In this document: one piece after another, positions 51,954 to 64,000 of the stretch
Position numbering within the stretch: position 1 is the stretch's first letter
How the letters are laid out: each line of letters opens with the position of its first letter
Source: Vespa crabro
Taxonomy: Eukaryota; Arthropoda; Insecta; Hymenoptera; Vespidae
Length of the DNA stretch: 64,000 bases
NCBI RefSeq assembly: GCF_910589235.1
Contig: NC_060977.1
Span: 2,768,501 to 2,832,500 of the forward strand
Direction: 5' to 3'
Program-made: the position numbers and the translations under genes
The notes under the pieces: model-generated
Told to the model about the DNA's origin: nothing
Databases searched by the model: none
The model's input: the letters and a program-made list of their open reading frames with translations, nothing else

Positions 51954-54900
51954 TTCTCTTTCTTTTACTGTAATAACAAGTGTGCCTTTGAAACGCATTC
52001 TTTGTACGCGTAGTCGTCGTGTTTTCTTTTTTACTTTTCTTTTTATCCTCTTTTTTTTTTTTTTTTTTTTATTTATCATCATTTCGATTAATTCGATGTA
52101 TTCTTTTTCCTCCTTTTTCTTTTTGTCTATTTGTTTTTTTTTTTTTTTTTTTTTTTTTTTATTATTTAAATAAATAAAATATTATAGACAGTGTAATAGT
52201 GCGACAAGGAAAGGAAGAAGAAAATCGTTCGGAATGTTCAACTCGAAGATCATTTGAGAAGGAAAGAAGAATTAAGAAACAAACAAGAAACGAAAAAAAA
52301 GGAAAACATTAGCTAAGATTGTTTCGTCCTGAACGTATTAGAACGAAAACAGAATTGTTACGTTCTTTTTCTCGAGAGACTCGCGGTACCAAGCGAGATT
52401 GGAATGACGGTCGCGGGAAAGGTGAGTTCCGAACGAGAAACGACGTTTCGAATTTCTCCGAGAAAGCGAACGGCCGTTCTATTAAAACTTCTCGCGGCTT
52501 TTCCACGCACTTTGGCTATGTATGTATGTATGTATGTATGTATCTATGTATGTATGTATCTATGTATGTATGTATGTATGTATGTATGTATGTATGTATG
52601 TATGTGCGTTGATCGAGTATATTATGAATACGAATTATATGCTACGTAAATACATTTTATATAATATGTATATGTGCGTTAGAAAATCGTTAGAAATATG
52701 AAATAGAAACGAATTATATTGATTATATGTATATGTGTATATGTTTATTATTATTTTTTTTTTTTTTTTTTTTTGGAACGTGATATCATCAAAATGTAAA
52801 TTTATGAAAGCTTACAAGGTCGAAGTATTTGACCTTATTGATAAATAATTTATATCTCTTAAGAGAATTCTTAATATCGTTATCATTTTCATCTGTTGTA
52901 AAGGAATATTATGTTTTCGTAAATGTTTCGACATTCAATTCGTGACGATTATCGACAATCTCGTGGCCTGATGATGATACGAGACGCAATCAGAATGACG
53001 TTAACGAGACTATAATTATCCAGACGATTAGCTGTCATCCGGTTTACATCGATACATCGTTGCTGCTCGTTAGTATTAGATCGTTAATTACTCCAGATAT
53101 GTCTCCTTATTGATAAGACACTGATAAGAAAGTACAATGATCGCGAGTCCATTTTTATATAGGAACTCTGGCGCGTCTTAGAAGCCATATCCGCTTTTAC
53201 ATCCGCCTACTCGTAATCATTTTCTACCAACAATGAAAGGATACTAACGCACCCATATAATCTCTTTCTCTTCTTCACGAATACATTTCCATTATATATA
53301 TATATATTTTCTTTTTTTATTCTTTCATCGTAAATTATATATCCTCTTAATTCGTAATATATTATTATTAATTCTTAATATCATAAGTTTATTTTCAATT
53401 CGCAAAAGTTGAAAAACTTGTTATTTCTCTGTTTACTTATGCATTACCGACGTCATTTCACTCAGATAAGGAAAATAGAAATATCATATTGTTTTCCTTC
53501 CCTCCGAAGTCTTTCTTATCAATTTAACTGAATGCCTCGACGCCGCGTTATAAACCGTTAATTAATTTCTAGAAACTATAATATATATAATATATGATTC
53601 AATTGATTTCACATTAATCGTTAAAAACAATTGTACGACACGTATATTTCAATATCCAAGATTACATTTCTTACATATGATTTACCATTTAATCTCTTAC
53701 AATTTTTTTTTTGTTTTTTTTTTCTTTTCACTATAACAATAAGATATTTAATACCTTAGTTTAACGTATAAATTTTTTAACAATAAAAATTTCAATAATA
53801 TAAATCACAATTAATAATATTCCATGACATTATTAATTATTATTTAAACTTTCCTTTTTTTTCCAAAACAAAAAAAATATGTATATAAACAGAAGAAGGG
53901 ACATAAAAACGATTCGTTATATATTTGGATGTATTCAGTTACGATCAGTAAATTTACGCATAACCAAAATAGACTTTCAGTTAGAGTTCGGCACATAGGA
54001 CGAATGATTCGAAAGCGAACCATTCGACTCGTTTCGTTATGCAACGTGCAACGAGTCGAACTTTTTAGAATGGCAAATGAATAGTACAAAAACGATTGGT
54101 TCGGGATCGAATGACATAATGTCTACGTGCATAAGTTACTGTAATTTGTTAAACTTTCTCGTTTATGAAATTTTCACACATACACACATACATACACAAA
54201 TACATATATATATATATATATATAACATTTTTTCCCTTTCTTTTTTTTAATTATTATTATTACAAAATCATAGAGAAAATTGATATTCAAAAAAATTCGC
54301 ACGCGATGAACGTATATAAAATTTCCAATGGGAGTTTATTTTTTCGTATAACAGTATGGATGGAAGAGGTGGACGAGGAGGAGGAGGAGGAGGAGGAGGC
54401 GTGGTTCTCAATGTGGTAGCCGGAATCGGCACACTTTCTGTGATTGTAACCCGACTGTGTTTCTACCGGCTCTACAGATTAATGCGAATCAATCTACTGT
54501 TGTCCACTTTGCCTTTGGAGCGCGTTCGAGATCGCGCGAAAGGCCATAAGAGAGCGAGTATCCAACCCGGAAGCAAACTTCTCGCGTGGCCCACCTTCCC
54601 CACCCTTTACTCTCCCTCGGCAGATGCAGTTAGTTTCCCTCCTTTCGATCGGCTGGAAACCTCCAGACCTTCTCTCCTTTTCTTTTTCTATCCTCCTCCT
54701 CCTCCTCTTTCTCCTCCTTCTCCATCTCAACCTTCTCCTCCTTCTCCTTCTTTTCCTACTTCACCTTCTTCTTCTTCTTCTTCTTCGTCTTCTTCTTCTT
54801 CTCCTCCTTCTTCGTGAAGCTCGTGAAACGATGAATGAATTTACTTCTTACGTAACTCGACTTTCTTGTGATATTCTTTCATCAGAATATTGCGCCTTGA

Positions 54901-56297
54901 AATATTGTTGAAATTTTAAGGATATCTTAATTATCTTCGTGCATTATGATAATAATAATTTTTTTCTTTTTTCTTTCCCCCCCTTTCTTTTTTCTTTTTT
55001 CTTTTTTTCTTTTTCTTTTTCTGCCTACAATTTTCGAATCATCCTCCCTCCACCTCCTCCCACCACTCATCCTCCCTCGTGTCGCGCTTTATTTGATTAA
55101 TCGATTAAATCAATAAGAAATAATAGTAATTATTTTATAGTTACACAAATTCGATAAACAAATAATCAATGCAAGAGAATTCTTTTCTTTTTTCTTTTTT
55201 TTTTTTTTCTTTTTCTTTTTAATTTTTTTCACGATTGATATAAAACATTTATAATTCTCGCTTTGGTTAGAAATTTATTAGGGGGAGGGGAGAGATCGAA
55301 GGAGAACCCGGAACATGAAATATGTTTCTTAGGGGAAAGTCGATCGTCGTTAGATATAATATGTATGTATCTACGATAGATCTTTTTGCATATAGATGGA
55401 TTAATGAAAGAAAGATCAGAAATTTTTATTCGAGAGAAAACATTGTTCATGAATATTATTCATTTCGAATTCGTAGATACGATTCATAGACAATGCCGGG
55501 CCGAAAGAATTTCTTAGATAAATTTGATAAAATCGATTACTTTTTATCTCTCTTATTTTTTTTTTTTTCAAACCACTTCAAATTTAGTTTTTAAAGAAGT
55601 TTGCCTCTGAGGTATCGTGAAAAAGATGATAAATAATGGATTTATTTTTCTTTTTTTTTTTCTTTTTTTTTTTTTTTCAATCAGCCAGAAACTTTTAACC
55701 CCAAGAACTTTTGAACCACCTTGTATTATTTGTTCAAATTCGTGGATTAAATGATTCTTTTTTTTTCTTTTTTATTTTTACTTTCCTTTCCTTTTTTTTT
55801 TTTTTTTTTTTTTTATTCTTTCTAACCACACCAAGTGAAACCAGTTTCGAAAATATCCAAAGAAGAAGCGAAGGTTTAGGAGGGAAGGAAGAGAGGAAAG
55901 AAAGAAAAAGAGGGGGAGGACAATTTCGTCGAGGAGGTTCTTCTCTCTCTCTCTTCTCTCCTCTCTCTCTCTCTCTCTCGCGTACAATCATGTGAAACCA
56001 GTTCCGTGAGAGAATATCTTGTCGGCGCAGGGGCGCACACCGTGTACATTTTGCCTTCTTCTGCGCAGGCCCGAAGAAATTTGTGCGATCTCTGTCTGAT
56101 GAAGATGCCCCTCTTTTATCCTGCCCCTACCCTGTCCCTACCCCTACCCTGTCCCTACCCCTACCCACTTTCCCCTTTATTTTATCTCTTTTTAATTTTC
56201 TTTTAATTTTCTCTCTCTCTCTTTTTCTCTTTCTTTTTTATTTATTTATTATTTTTCCCCTTCCTCTTTTTTTCCTCCTCCTCTCTACCAAATATCA

Positions 56298-56347
<50 letters not shown>

Positions 56348-56750
56348 CGCATAGATTTTTATAATGAAATAATTATTTGTTCCTTTTAATTTAATTTTGT
56401 TGTTGTTGTTATTGTTGTTGTTATTGTAGCCATCGGCGTTGTTATCATTATTGTGGTCGTTGTTTTGTTCGTTAACTTCCAGCAATTATTTGGATAAAAA
56501 GATATCAATTCCTTTGAGAGATATCATAAGTAAACGCAGTGATATATATCTCTTGATATAAATTCGAACGATAAATCGATTCATTGATTCCTTCCAATCG
56601 GATCATCGTTCGCCCTGACTGACTCGAGAGAAAAAGTTCTTGAGTACGACGGTAATAACGGGATTCGACAAGATGGAAACAAGAGCTCTGGTATCGATAT
56701 CGAAACGATCTTACACACACACACACACAGATCGAATAAATATATATGCA

Positions 56751-56781
<31 letters not shown>

Positions 56782-57410
56782 GTATGTTTGTATGTGTGTA
56801 TAGATCGAACGTACAATACGATTTATATTGAATTTAATGACGAACAATCAAAGATCGATTACATGATCCATGAATAAGAGATTTTAAGCGTTTAGCTAAG
56901 CTACCGAAGAAAGACACACGTGGTAAAGAAAACGGACCTTCGGCAAACCCCATGACGTAAGGTCATCATCGTACAGTAGACACACATAAATACATACATA
57001 CATACGTATATCGTAATATATTTACGATTGCGACATAGAGTTACATAGTTTGCTATTATCGATAATCAATTTCATTAGAGCGTGAGGAGAGAGAGAGAGA
57101 GAGAGATATGTTAAAAGTGACACGCGGAAGGAGATCAACTTTTTTTTTTATTTTCTTTTTTTTTTCTTATTTATTTTTTTTTTTCTTATATTTTTATTTC
57201 TTCCTCTTTTTTTCTTTTTTTTCTCCCTACCTCAAAGAGATCCTTATATCCAAAGAAATCAGAACTCTGGTAATCTATTTTAATGCGACATCTTGATATT
57301 TCTATTATTTCTGATTGATATTAGATTAGTCAAATCTTATGAGACATATAATATAGATAAAAACATATGCTCTTATTACTAATTTCTTCCCCTCTATGTA
57401 TGTATGTACG

Positions 57411-57442
<32 letters not shown>

Positions 57443-57740
57443 TGTGTATGTGCATGTGTATGTACATATGTATGTGTGTTCCGTGAACGTAGGTCACGTA
57501 TATGCAGGTTACCTCTTACGTGCGCTGGCACGTACATCCATACATACATATATACATATGTATATACATACATATATATATATATATGTGTACACACATA
57601 TACACATACATATACGTATGTGCGTTAGACTAGATCCGGGAGTGGTGGGCGACGACGCAAGGTTAGCGAGAAATTTATTACGGATGCTACCGACGCGGCG
57701 CACGACTGACTCGAAGGCCTAACCATCGCGATTTCGGAAG

Positions 57741-57786
<46 letters not shown>

Positions 57787-57995
57787 AAGTGAGGAGGGAT
57801 CTTATATTTTCTTTCTATCTTGGGAATTTCTAACGGAACGTCATCCTCGTCGTCATCGTCGTCGTCGTTGTCGTTGTCGTCGTGCATAGATTTCCTCTTT
57901 GATCGTCAATTTTCGAAGAAAACATTTGATTTACGTAGAATCCATAAGAATCGATTATTAATTCGAAGAAATTATAAACGTTTTACTCATAATTT

Positions 57996-58026
<31 letters not shown>

Positions 58027-59388
58027 TATGTATATATGTATGTATGATATATATGCATGATGGGATATGTATGATGTGTATATAACATAAATGAGACTTC
58101 GTCGATTTAAGAATGGTACAGGATGGACGACCCTGATGGTCCGACGTCTTTCTACTTTCACCTGGATCTCCGTTAATGGTTGCATCCGCGACAAACAAGT
58201 GCTATGTCCTATTTATCATAATTTCTCGTAAAAAATGTTCAAAGGTCGATTATTTTATCAAATCTGCGATATATGTCGATTCTATCGATTAAAGTACTAT
58301 TTTATAAAATTTTATTTTATTTATTTTATTTTATTTATCATGTAGGTATATATAGATATAGATACATCGTAAAAAAAGAAAGGTTCATTATCTGCCCTCT
58401 AAATACATATATTTCTATCTATTCCTTAAATATATATCCTTATCTATTATCTATATATTATCTATCTTCTTTATTTAAATTAATGAAACATTAAATTTCT
58501 CTATTTACATTAATAGATAATTTTAATAAATTATCTATTCTCTATATATCATAAGTTTTTCTATACATCATTATTTATCATGTGCTCACACACACACACA
58601 CACACAAAATTATATCTATACATTAATATCTAATATTCTCCTCCCCTTTTTTTTATAATCCAATAATTAATGGAAAAAAAAAGATTGTAATTTATATCGA
58701 CTGTAATAATACAGAGTATTGCAGTTGCAATGCTTTACAAGTTGCTCTACCCACGCGTTTCATGCCCCTAAAAATCTTTGCGTGCAGGTAGTTGTAGAAG
58801 GAAGAGAGGAGGAAAAGGAGGAGGAGGAGGAGGTGGAGTAGGAAGGAGAGAGAGAAGGAGAAACGAAGTGGAATGGAGGGTTGGAAGGAGAACGGGAGGG
58901 AGGGAGGGAGGTAGGGAGGTGACTTGCGTGGTTCCATACTTACACATATGTATACGCATGTAGCCATAAATCCGCAAGTCGTTATTTACTGGCTGCCGAG
59001 TCTCCGAGTGCAGCAGGCGGTTGCCGCTTCGCTCGAAGGAAGCTAGTCTCCTCGATAAGATGAGAAGATAGTCGAGATACAAGCATGATAGCTTATGGCG
59101 TCAGTTCCAAAGCGGACGCGTTTCTGTTCGGAGATCCGTTAAACGGAACTTTGACTCTCTTTCTTTCTTTCTCTATCTCTCTCTACTCTCATCCTTTCAC
59201 CTCACTTCCCTCCTCTCATCGTCGTTTTATAGTCACCCCTTGAAGTCAGGATATCAAAGAAAATGGCAGTAAAGAGATATACTACCTTTTCGTTCCGAGA
59301 ATATTATAGATAGATCAAAGTGTCTTGTTTCTATTTTTTTCTTTTTTTTCTTTTTTTTTTTTCTTCTTATCTTTTCCCTCTCGAAAGT

Positions 59389-59431
<43 letters not shown>

Positions 59432-60107
59432 GAACGAATTTGTTCGTATTCAAGAGATCTATCTTATTCTTAAAATATAAATATAAATCTTAATTTATGT
59501 TTCCGCACGCTTCGATAGGAGGTAGGATAATTTACTTACTTACTTATCTAAGTACTTTTCACATATTTTGCATATCGTATCAAAGTAAATTGAAATCAAT
59601 TTGAAAAATGGTATTAGTTTGAACGACGACGAAAATAGAACGTAGAAAACTCAAGACCGTATCGATTTAAATAAGGACGAGGAGGAGAAGGAGAAGGAGG
59701 CTACTAATCGTTCGACGTTTCAATACTATTTCTATCTATCTATTTTCAAGAGCTTGAAAGATATATAAGATTATAAGATTATAAAATATCAAGGTGAATA
59801 CAATAAACATTTCTATCCTTTCTCGGATGATCAATTTTATTTATATATTTCGCTCTTCGAAAGATTGTTAATATAAAAAATGAAATTTTATTTCTATCTT
59901 TTTCGAATGGTCAAAAGTATAAGGTAGAATGACAAAGCTCACGTAAGATTTCATTCTGTTTTTATTTCTTTTTCGAAAACTTGAAAGCATATGATCAAGT
60001 GTGGCATCAAGTAAAAAAAAAGAAAAGAAAAAAGTATAATAAAAGATCAATTCTATTTTTATCTCAATCGAAAGTTCGAAGCTATAAGATCGAATGAAGA
60101 AGGAAAA

Positions 60108-60149
<42 letters not shown>

Positions 60150-63087
60150 AAAAAAAGAAAAAAAAGAAAAAAAACAAGAAAAATGAAATGAAAAAGAACA
60201 TAGACATAAGATCGAAATTCTTAATTATAATTAATGTGATAATATAATATATGTACGTACACATGTATGTATTTGATTAATGAGAAAACAAATTGTAAAC
60301 GAATACGATAATGAATTATCTTGTGTATAAGAATGTATTTAAAAAAAAAAAAAAAAGAGAGAAAAAGAAAAAGAAAATAAGAATTTGTTTTTTCTTTTTT
60401 TCCTTTTCTTTCAGAGATACGTTGATTGCACGGTGTTAGGTGGTGGTAGCAATGGTGGAGACGCTGAAGATTCTTCATATGACAGTGATTACGAAGCTGA
60501 AGATTCAACGAGCGTTCATCCGCCATTGGAATCACGGCTCTCGTCTTCCACGCATTCGGACGTGTCCCGTACTGCTTCGGATACCTTGGCAGCGGAATTT
60601 GCTGAGTATGTTACCGTTCAGGGACAGTCCCCAACGCAAAGTCCAGGTAAGAGTAATTTTATATCATCGAAAATCATGTTAATAATTTGATATCGATGAC
60701 AATGTATAACATAAATTTATTTTGTTCTCTTCTTTCTTTCTTTCTTTTTTTCCTTCCTTTATCTTTTTTTTATTTTTTTATTTTTTTTTTTTTTTTTATC
60801 ATCATAAGGGTATACGGCCAGAGTTGAATTCGCATTGAAGCTTGGATATACCGAACGTTTGGTACAAGCAGCTCTTCAAAAATTAGGACCGGATCCTGGT
60901 CAAAATGAGTTATTGGCCGAATTGATAAAGCTCGGTGCAAGTTGTTCGCCAAAATTAAGCGAAAGCCCGGAAGAATGCGATGCTATTTTAGATGGGGAGA
61001 CCAGTACAGAAGAACTTGGTAGATCGAATCTAACGACAACTACTGTTACATGTTTGAGGCCTGTTGTAATCGACGGTAGTAACGTCGCTATGAGCCATGG
61101 AAATAAAGAAATATTTTCATGTCGTGGTATTAAAATCTGCGTCGATTGGTTCAAAGCTAGAGGACATCGAGAGATCACTGTTTTTGTACCAAAGTGGCGT
61201 AAGGAAGCATCTAGGCCTGATAATCCAATAGCCGATCAAGAAATTCTAGGTGAACTCGAGAGAGATCGATTACTCGTTTTCACTCCATCCAGGTGAGATA
61301 TTATCAATCTTTATATTTTACTACATTATTTTTTATTTTATGGCAGTGTTAAAACCACAAGAGAATTTTATTTGCTATAACGTGTTTATTTATTTTTTTT
61401 TCTTTTTTTTTTTTTGCGTGTTCTACTACAGACTAGTCGGAGGTAAACGTATGGTCTGTTACGACGATCGTTATATTCTGAGGTTGGCCGCTGAAGTCGA
61501 TGGTATCGTTGTTAGTAACGATAATTACAGAGATTTGGCACAAGAAAATCCAGAATTTCGAAGAGTCGTCGAAGAGAGAATTTTGATGTACAGTTTTGTA
61601 AACGATCGATTTATGCCACCTGATGATCCGCTTGGTAGAAGTGGACCTACTTTAGAAAATTTCTTAAGAATTGGACCGAAAAAAACTGATCCAGCACCGC
61701 CATGTCCATATGCGAAGGTTAGCGCCGAGTATAATAACAAATATGGACGTGCGATTTGATCGTTTGCATTGTGATTATTATTAATTTTTTTTTTTTTTTA
61801 TTTACATATATATGTACGTATAAAAGTTTTATTTATCGTAGAAATGTACGTATGGAAACAAATGCAAATTTCGTCATCCAGAAAGAGGTCCGCATCCTCA
61901 TAAATCTGTAACAGAACGTTTGGTGGAACATGCCCAACGACATCTTCAAGCTAGAGGTCCGAGTTTAAGTTTACCTTTAAATTCTACAACAGCGGCGAGT
62001 ACTACGAATGTTACCGTGCAACAACATCAACCCCTTTGTAAAGCAAGATCAGCTGCTATATCATCTAATGTTTCTCAATCGTTAGCATCCGTCCCTAAAA
62101 GTAGATCCGTTGAAAATGTCACTACGGATTTGTCAACGACTAGTCCAATCGTATACGCGCAACAGATTTCTGCTGTACAAAATATGCAAGGTAGATAATA
62201 AAATTGTATTCGATTTTAATGAATTTCATTGAATTATATATATTTATTAGAATGAATATTTTAAAACTAACAAAGAAAAAATCTGTATCCACGTTTCAAG
62301 GATACGTATCTCCTCCAGGTAATTGGCCAACACCTAGAGTTAATAGCTCGGATACAGAGCCAGTGAATATGCATAGAAAATTACAACGGCAATTAACCTT
62401 AAATCCGGCATGCGATCCACGTATTTATCAATTGAGAAGATATCAACAGCACACAGCGCAATCTTCGACGCAACAGCAACAACAACAACAGCAACAACAA
62501 CAACAACAACAGCAAAAACAACAGCAACAGCAACATTCACAGCAATCTATAATTGGTGGTCATCCAACGATCCAACAGCATAGGCCACTTACAAGACATG
62601 CTAGTAATGAGTCTCCTTATTCAGTACCTATAAGGTATGTTGGATATATATTTAGGTTTTATCCTAATTATTGGTTCCAATATATGTATATATATATACG
62701 CACACACACACACATATATATTTTCTTTGATGTAGTTGGGATCATCCTGAAGGACTTCATCAACATGTAACACGTATTGCTTCGGCACCAGATTCTTACC
62801 GAGCTTGGCCTCCTCGTAGTACGAATCTAATTGCACCTTCACGAGTATCTAGATTAGGCACATCTGATCCACAATTAAATTTGTTGCCCTCACCATCATC
62901 AGCCGCAACAAATTTACACGGAGCTACTTGGAATACACAAACCCAAGATGCACGACGTCGTTTACATTATCATCTTGCAAATATCTTCCCCGAGGAACAG
63001 GTACAAGCAGCGATGGCAATGAATCCTCATGAAACTGATCCCCAACAAATATGTGCCACGATTTTAGCAATGTTTCCCAAAAATTAG
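42322..63087 (+). CDS. ZC3H12: ZC3H12/Regnase-type endoribonuclease
   Basis: Predicted exons are 42322-42750, 60415-60646, 60809-61292, 61432-61717, 61842-62190, 62301-62634 and 62736-63087. All phases fit and the product is about 821 aa. Order: Thr/Ser-rich N-terminus; acidic linker; UBA-like region (ALKLGYTERLVQAALQKLG); NYN/PIN nuclease with VIDGSNVAMSHGNKEIFSCR, VCYDDRY and DGIVVSNDNYRDL, which hold the acidic metal-binding residues; a CCCH finger split by an intron (CPYAK + KCTYGNKCKFRH); a Gln-rich tract at 62470-62535; and the C-terminal domain (RRRLHYHLANIFPEEQVQAA). Regnases cleave stem-loops in the 3' UTRs of mRNAs, often immune mRNAs, in the cytoplasm. The ATG at 42322 has a perfect ACCATGG context; an in-frame ATG at 42220 would add 34 residues. 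Intron 1 is about 17.7 kb. Confidence 0.93.
42751..45600. other. Regnase intron 1, first part
   Basis: Mostly AT-rich with TA microsatellites. More complex, CG-containing islands lie at about 43560-43800, 44455-44640 and 44700-44910. Open frames in them lack splice context or recognisable motifs. They are candidate regulatory islands only. Confidence 0.45.
45615..46370. mobile_element. Inverted-repeat element, non-autonomous DNA transposon candidate
   Basis: Left end (about 45620-45675) reads CATAAGTCAATTGATAAAAG, TGCATTTTTATTATAAACAG, GTTTAATTTA. The reverse complement of about 46310-46364 reads CACAAGTCAATTGACAAAAA, TGCATTGTTATTGTAAACAG, GTTTAATTTA. That is about 50-60 bp of closely matching inverted terminal repeat around roughly 0.65 kb of AT-rich filler. 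No transposase frame is visible inside. It looks like a MITE or a decayed Tc1/mariner-type deletion copy. Confidence 0.7.
46392..46462. repeat. TATC microsatellite
   Basis: CTAT/ATCT tetranucleotide repeat with a few variant units, next to the inverted-repeat element. Confidence 0.8.
47337..47410. repeat. TA microsatellite
   Basis: Uninterrupted TA repeat of more than 30 units in Regnase intron 1. Confidence 0.85.
47490..47640. other. CG-containing complex island in Regnase intron 1
   Basis: Starts near GAGGGTGGTCGATG and includes TCACGCGTGGGTTAACGC and GATCACGCGCGCGTC before a CT repeat. The composition resembles the two CpG promoter blocks of this gene. It has no ATG-led frame of interest. 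It could be a 5' UTR exon or an enhancer; neither is shown. Confidence 0.3.
49023..49080. other. Two adjacent short hairpin-forming repeats
   Basis: AAGGGTCCC (49024-49032) pairs with GGGACCTT (49041-49048) with one bulge. Fifteen bases on, GTGGCGC (49063-49069) pairs perfectly with GCGCCAC (49073-49079) across a 3-base loop. They lie in a CG-rich island (about 49020-49340) of the intron. Function unknown. Confidence 0.5.
49405..49474. repeat. TA microsatellite
   Basis: Long perfect TA repeat. Confidence 0.85.
50399..50480. repeat. TTA trinucleotide repeat
   Basis: TTATTA repeat with GTT and GTA variants. The poly-Leu frame here is an artefact of the repeat. Confidence 0.8.
51640..52403 (+). 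promoter_or_regulatory. Second CpG-rich promoter and 5' UTR inside Regnase intron 1
   Basis: Between 51680 and 51890 the DNA is strongly CG-rich (GTGTCGCGCGGCGGG, GTGACGTCGCGAGCCACGCG, TCACCGCGCGGC). CT and T tracts follow, then a complex segment leads to the small coding exon at 52404. The layout copies that of the upstream promoter at 41.4-42.3 kb. A CRE-like TGACGTCG is present near 51792. Confidence 0.5.
52404..52421 (+). CDS. ZC3H12: Candidate alternative first coding exon of Regnase (MTVAGK)
   Basis: The ATG is followed by five codons and a consensus donor (AAAG|GTGAGT) at 52422. The exon ends in phase 0, which is exactly the phase needed to join exon 2 at 60415 (RYVDCTVLGGG). It would replace the 143-residue Thr-rich N-terminus with MTVAGK while leaving the nuclease unchanged. 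Supported by splice site, frame and adjacent CpG promoter. Not proven without transcripts. Confidence 0.55.
52517..52606. repeat. TATG tetranucleotide repeat
   Basis: About 22 units of ATGT with two CTAT variants, just downstream of the candidate alternative exon. Confidence 0.85.
52610..53260. other. Complex intronic island with paired GATA sites
   Basis: The segment 52900-53240 is complex and not repeat-like. Near 53112-53130 it has two TGATAAGA words ten bases apart and no coding frame. It is a possible enhancer. Confidence 0.3.
54023..54060. repeat. Perfect 11-bp inverted repeat
   Basis: TTCGACTCGTT (54023-54033) and AACGAGTCGAA (54050-54060) are exact reverse complements around a 16-base spacer. 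Confidence 0.8.
56120..56170. repeat. C-rich minisatellite
   Basis: The unit CCCCTACCCTGTCCCTA repeats about two and a half times. It resembles but does not match insect telomere repeat (CCTAA), so it is only a local minisatellite. Confidence 0.7.
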
Positions 63088-63135
63088 TATGAGCTAAAAC
63101 TTCGCCAATTCTCCGACTAAACCAAACAGGTATGG

Positions 63136-63195
<60 letters not shown>

Positions 63196-64000
63196 TTTTG
63201 TACAGTAAATGGATGTGATTGATTTCACTATAAGTAAAACTTCGATGTAGACACAGAATTAGTCTGTAAAGGACATTTCTTCTTGATTCATCGGATCATA
63301 TGTAGATCATAAAGTGGGATAATACTTTTAGAAGAAAGTTTTTATAATAGGATGAAAGATCATAATGATCAAATCATAAAAGTGATTTTACATTTATTAG
63401 TAAACGCGCATTAAATATAAAAGAGTATAAAACAAAAAAAAAGGATCATATGGAAAGCTTTTTAAAATAATTACACATCATTTTGGACATGCTCTCCATG
63501 AGAGTAGAGAAATGGGAACATAAGGATTTTTATAGAAGTTTTTCATACGTTTGATTTTAATTTTGATGTATCAGCGAATTGTCATTTTTCTCTTCTTCCT
63601 AAGTAACAGACAATACATTAAAAATCGATTTATTTATCTATAGCGTTAAAAGTTATATAAACATTCATTTATATGTTATAGATCGATATACATATATGCA
63701 CAGTGTTGTTATGTTTGAGATCTATTCCCAAATCTCTCCGCTCAGTTAAAAATATTTTTATGCATGAAAGATTGAAATCATTTATCAATGGATTTATTTC
63801 AATTATACATATTCGCAATTAAGCGTTATGTTATAAATTGAGATAATATATGTATATTCCTTGTGTACATCCGTTCGCAATAAGATTTACATTTTCTTCC
63901 AGCTATTCAATATTGACTAGTGTTTTTTGGGGTAGAGAATGTATCTTAACATTAAATAATTTTAATTAACAAAAGTTAAAACGTGATAAGATTCTGTTAT
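63088..64000. other. Regnase 3' UTR and flank
   Basis: Follows the stop codon at 63085-63087. Contains a TA microsatellite at about 63137-63193 and otherwise AT-rich single-copy sequence. A poly(A) site could not be fixed. Confidence 0.5.

Larger units (their letters stand above)
53261..60414. other. Regnase intron 1, last part
   Basis: Low-complexity DNA dominates: poly-T near 55660-55820, CTT near 54765-54812, TA at 56304-56344 and 57743-57782, CA at 58001-58025, a C-rich minisatellite at 56120-56170 and poly-A at 60108-60146. Complex islands with CG occur near 54380-54660, 57620-57740, 58090-58200 and 58930-59110. No exon with both good splice sites and recognisable protein was found. Confidence 0.45.

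Noticed and set aside
54356..54817. 153-residue plus-strand frame (Gly, Pro and Ser runs)
   Set aside because: Built from GGA and CTT/CCT microsatellites; no splice site in a useful phase.
56125..56166. Telomere-like CCCTA repeats
   Set aside because: Only a few imperfect units of a 17-base minisatellite; the insect telomere unit (TTAGG) is not present.
1..64000. CRISPR arrays, operons, prokaryotic promoters
   Set aside because: The window is an intron-bearing animal genome; all repeats are microsatellites, gene duplications or transposon-like.

Overview
The window is AT-rich eukaryotic DNA with short GT-AG introns, many poly-T/A tracts and TA/GA microsatellites. The gene content points to an insect: a tandem odorant-receptor array with a conserved six-exon structure, plus REC8, CHMP1, FAAH-type amidase and Regnase genes. 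The receptor motifs and the retained REC8 fit Hymenoptera best, probably an aculeate wasp or bee. The species cannot be fixed from sequence alone. Exons were built by hand from splice sites and reading phase, so exact ends are predictions.

Layout. Positions 91-216 hold the last coding exon of an unidentified gene. Positions 217-4632 are non-coding and include a CpG-rich block and a degenerate tandem array of about 160-bp units. Positions 4633-29561 are an odorant receptor (7tm_6) cluster, all on the plus strand: seven intact genes (here OR-A, B, C, D, E, F, G), two pseudogenes and repeated fossil exon fragments. OR-B to OR-E sit on a regular repeat unit of about 3.13 kb. OR-A and OR-F form a second, more divergent lineage. 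OR-D looks like a chimera of a C-type 5' half and a B-type 3' half. A fragment of mitochondrial nad4 has landed in intron 2 of OR-E.

Positions 30579-40530 hold three single-copy genes: a meiotic cohesin kleisin (REC8-like, plus strand), the ESCRT-III protein CHMP1 (minus strand) and a FAAH2-like fatty-acid amide hydrolase (plus strand). REC8 and CHMP1 are convergent; CHMP1 and FAAH are divergent.

Positions 41430-64000 belong to a ZC3H12/Regnase ribonuclease gene. It has a CpG-rich promoter and first coding exon near 42 kb, then an intron of about 17.7 kb, then six exons carrying the UBA-like, NYN/PIN nuclease, CCCH finger, poly-Gln and C-terminal domains. The long intron holds low-complexity DNA, a likely alternative first exon (MTVAGK) with its own CpG-rich promoter near 51.7-52.4 kb, an inverted-repeat transposon-like element and several complex non-coding islands.

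The receptors would act in olfactory neurons with the co-receptor Orco. The other genes are unrelated housekeeping, meiotic, lipid-signalling and mRNA-decay genes that happen to flank the array.
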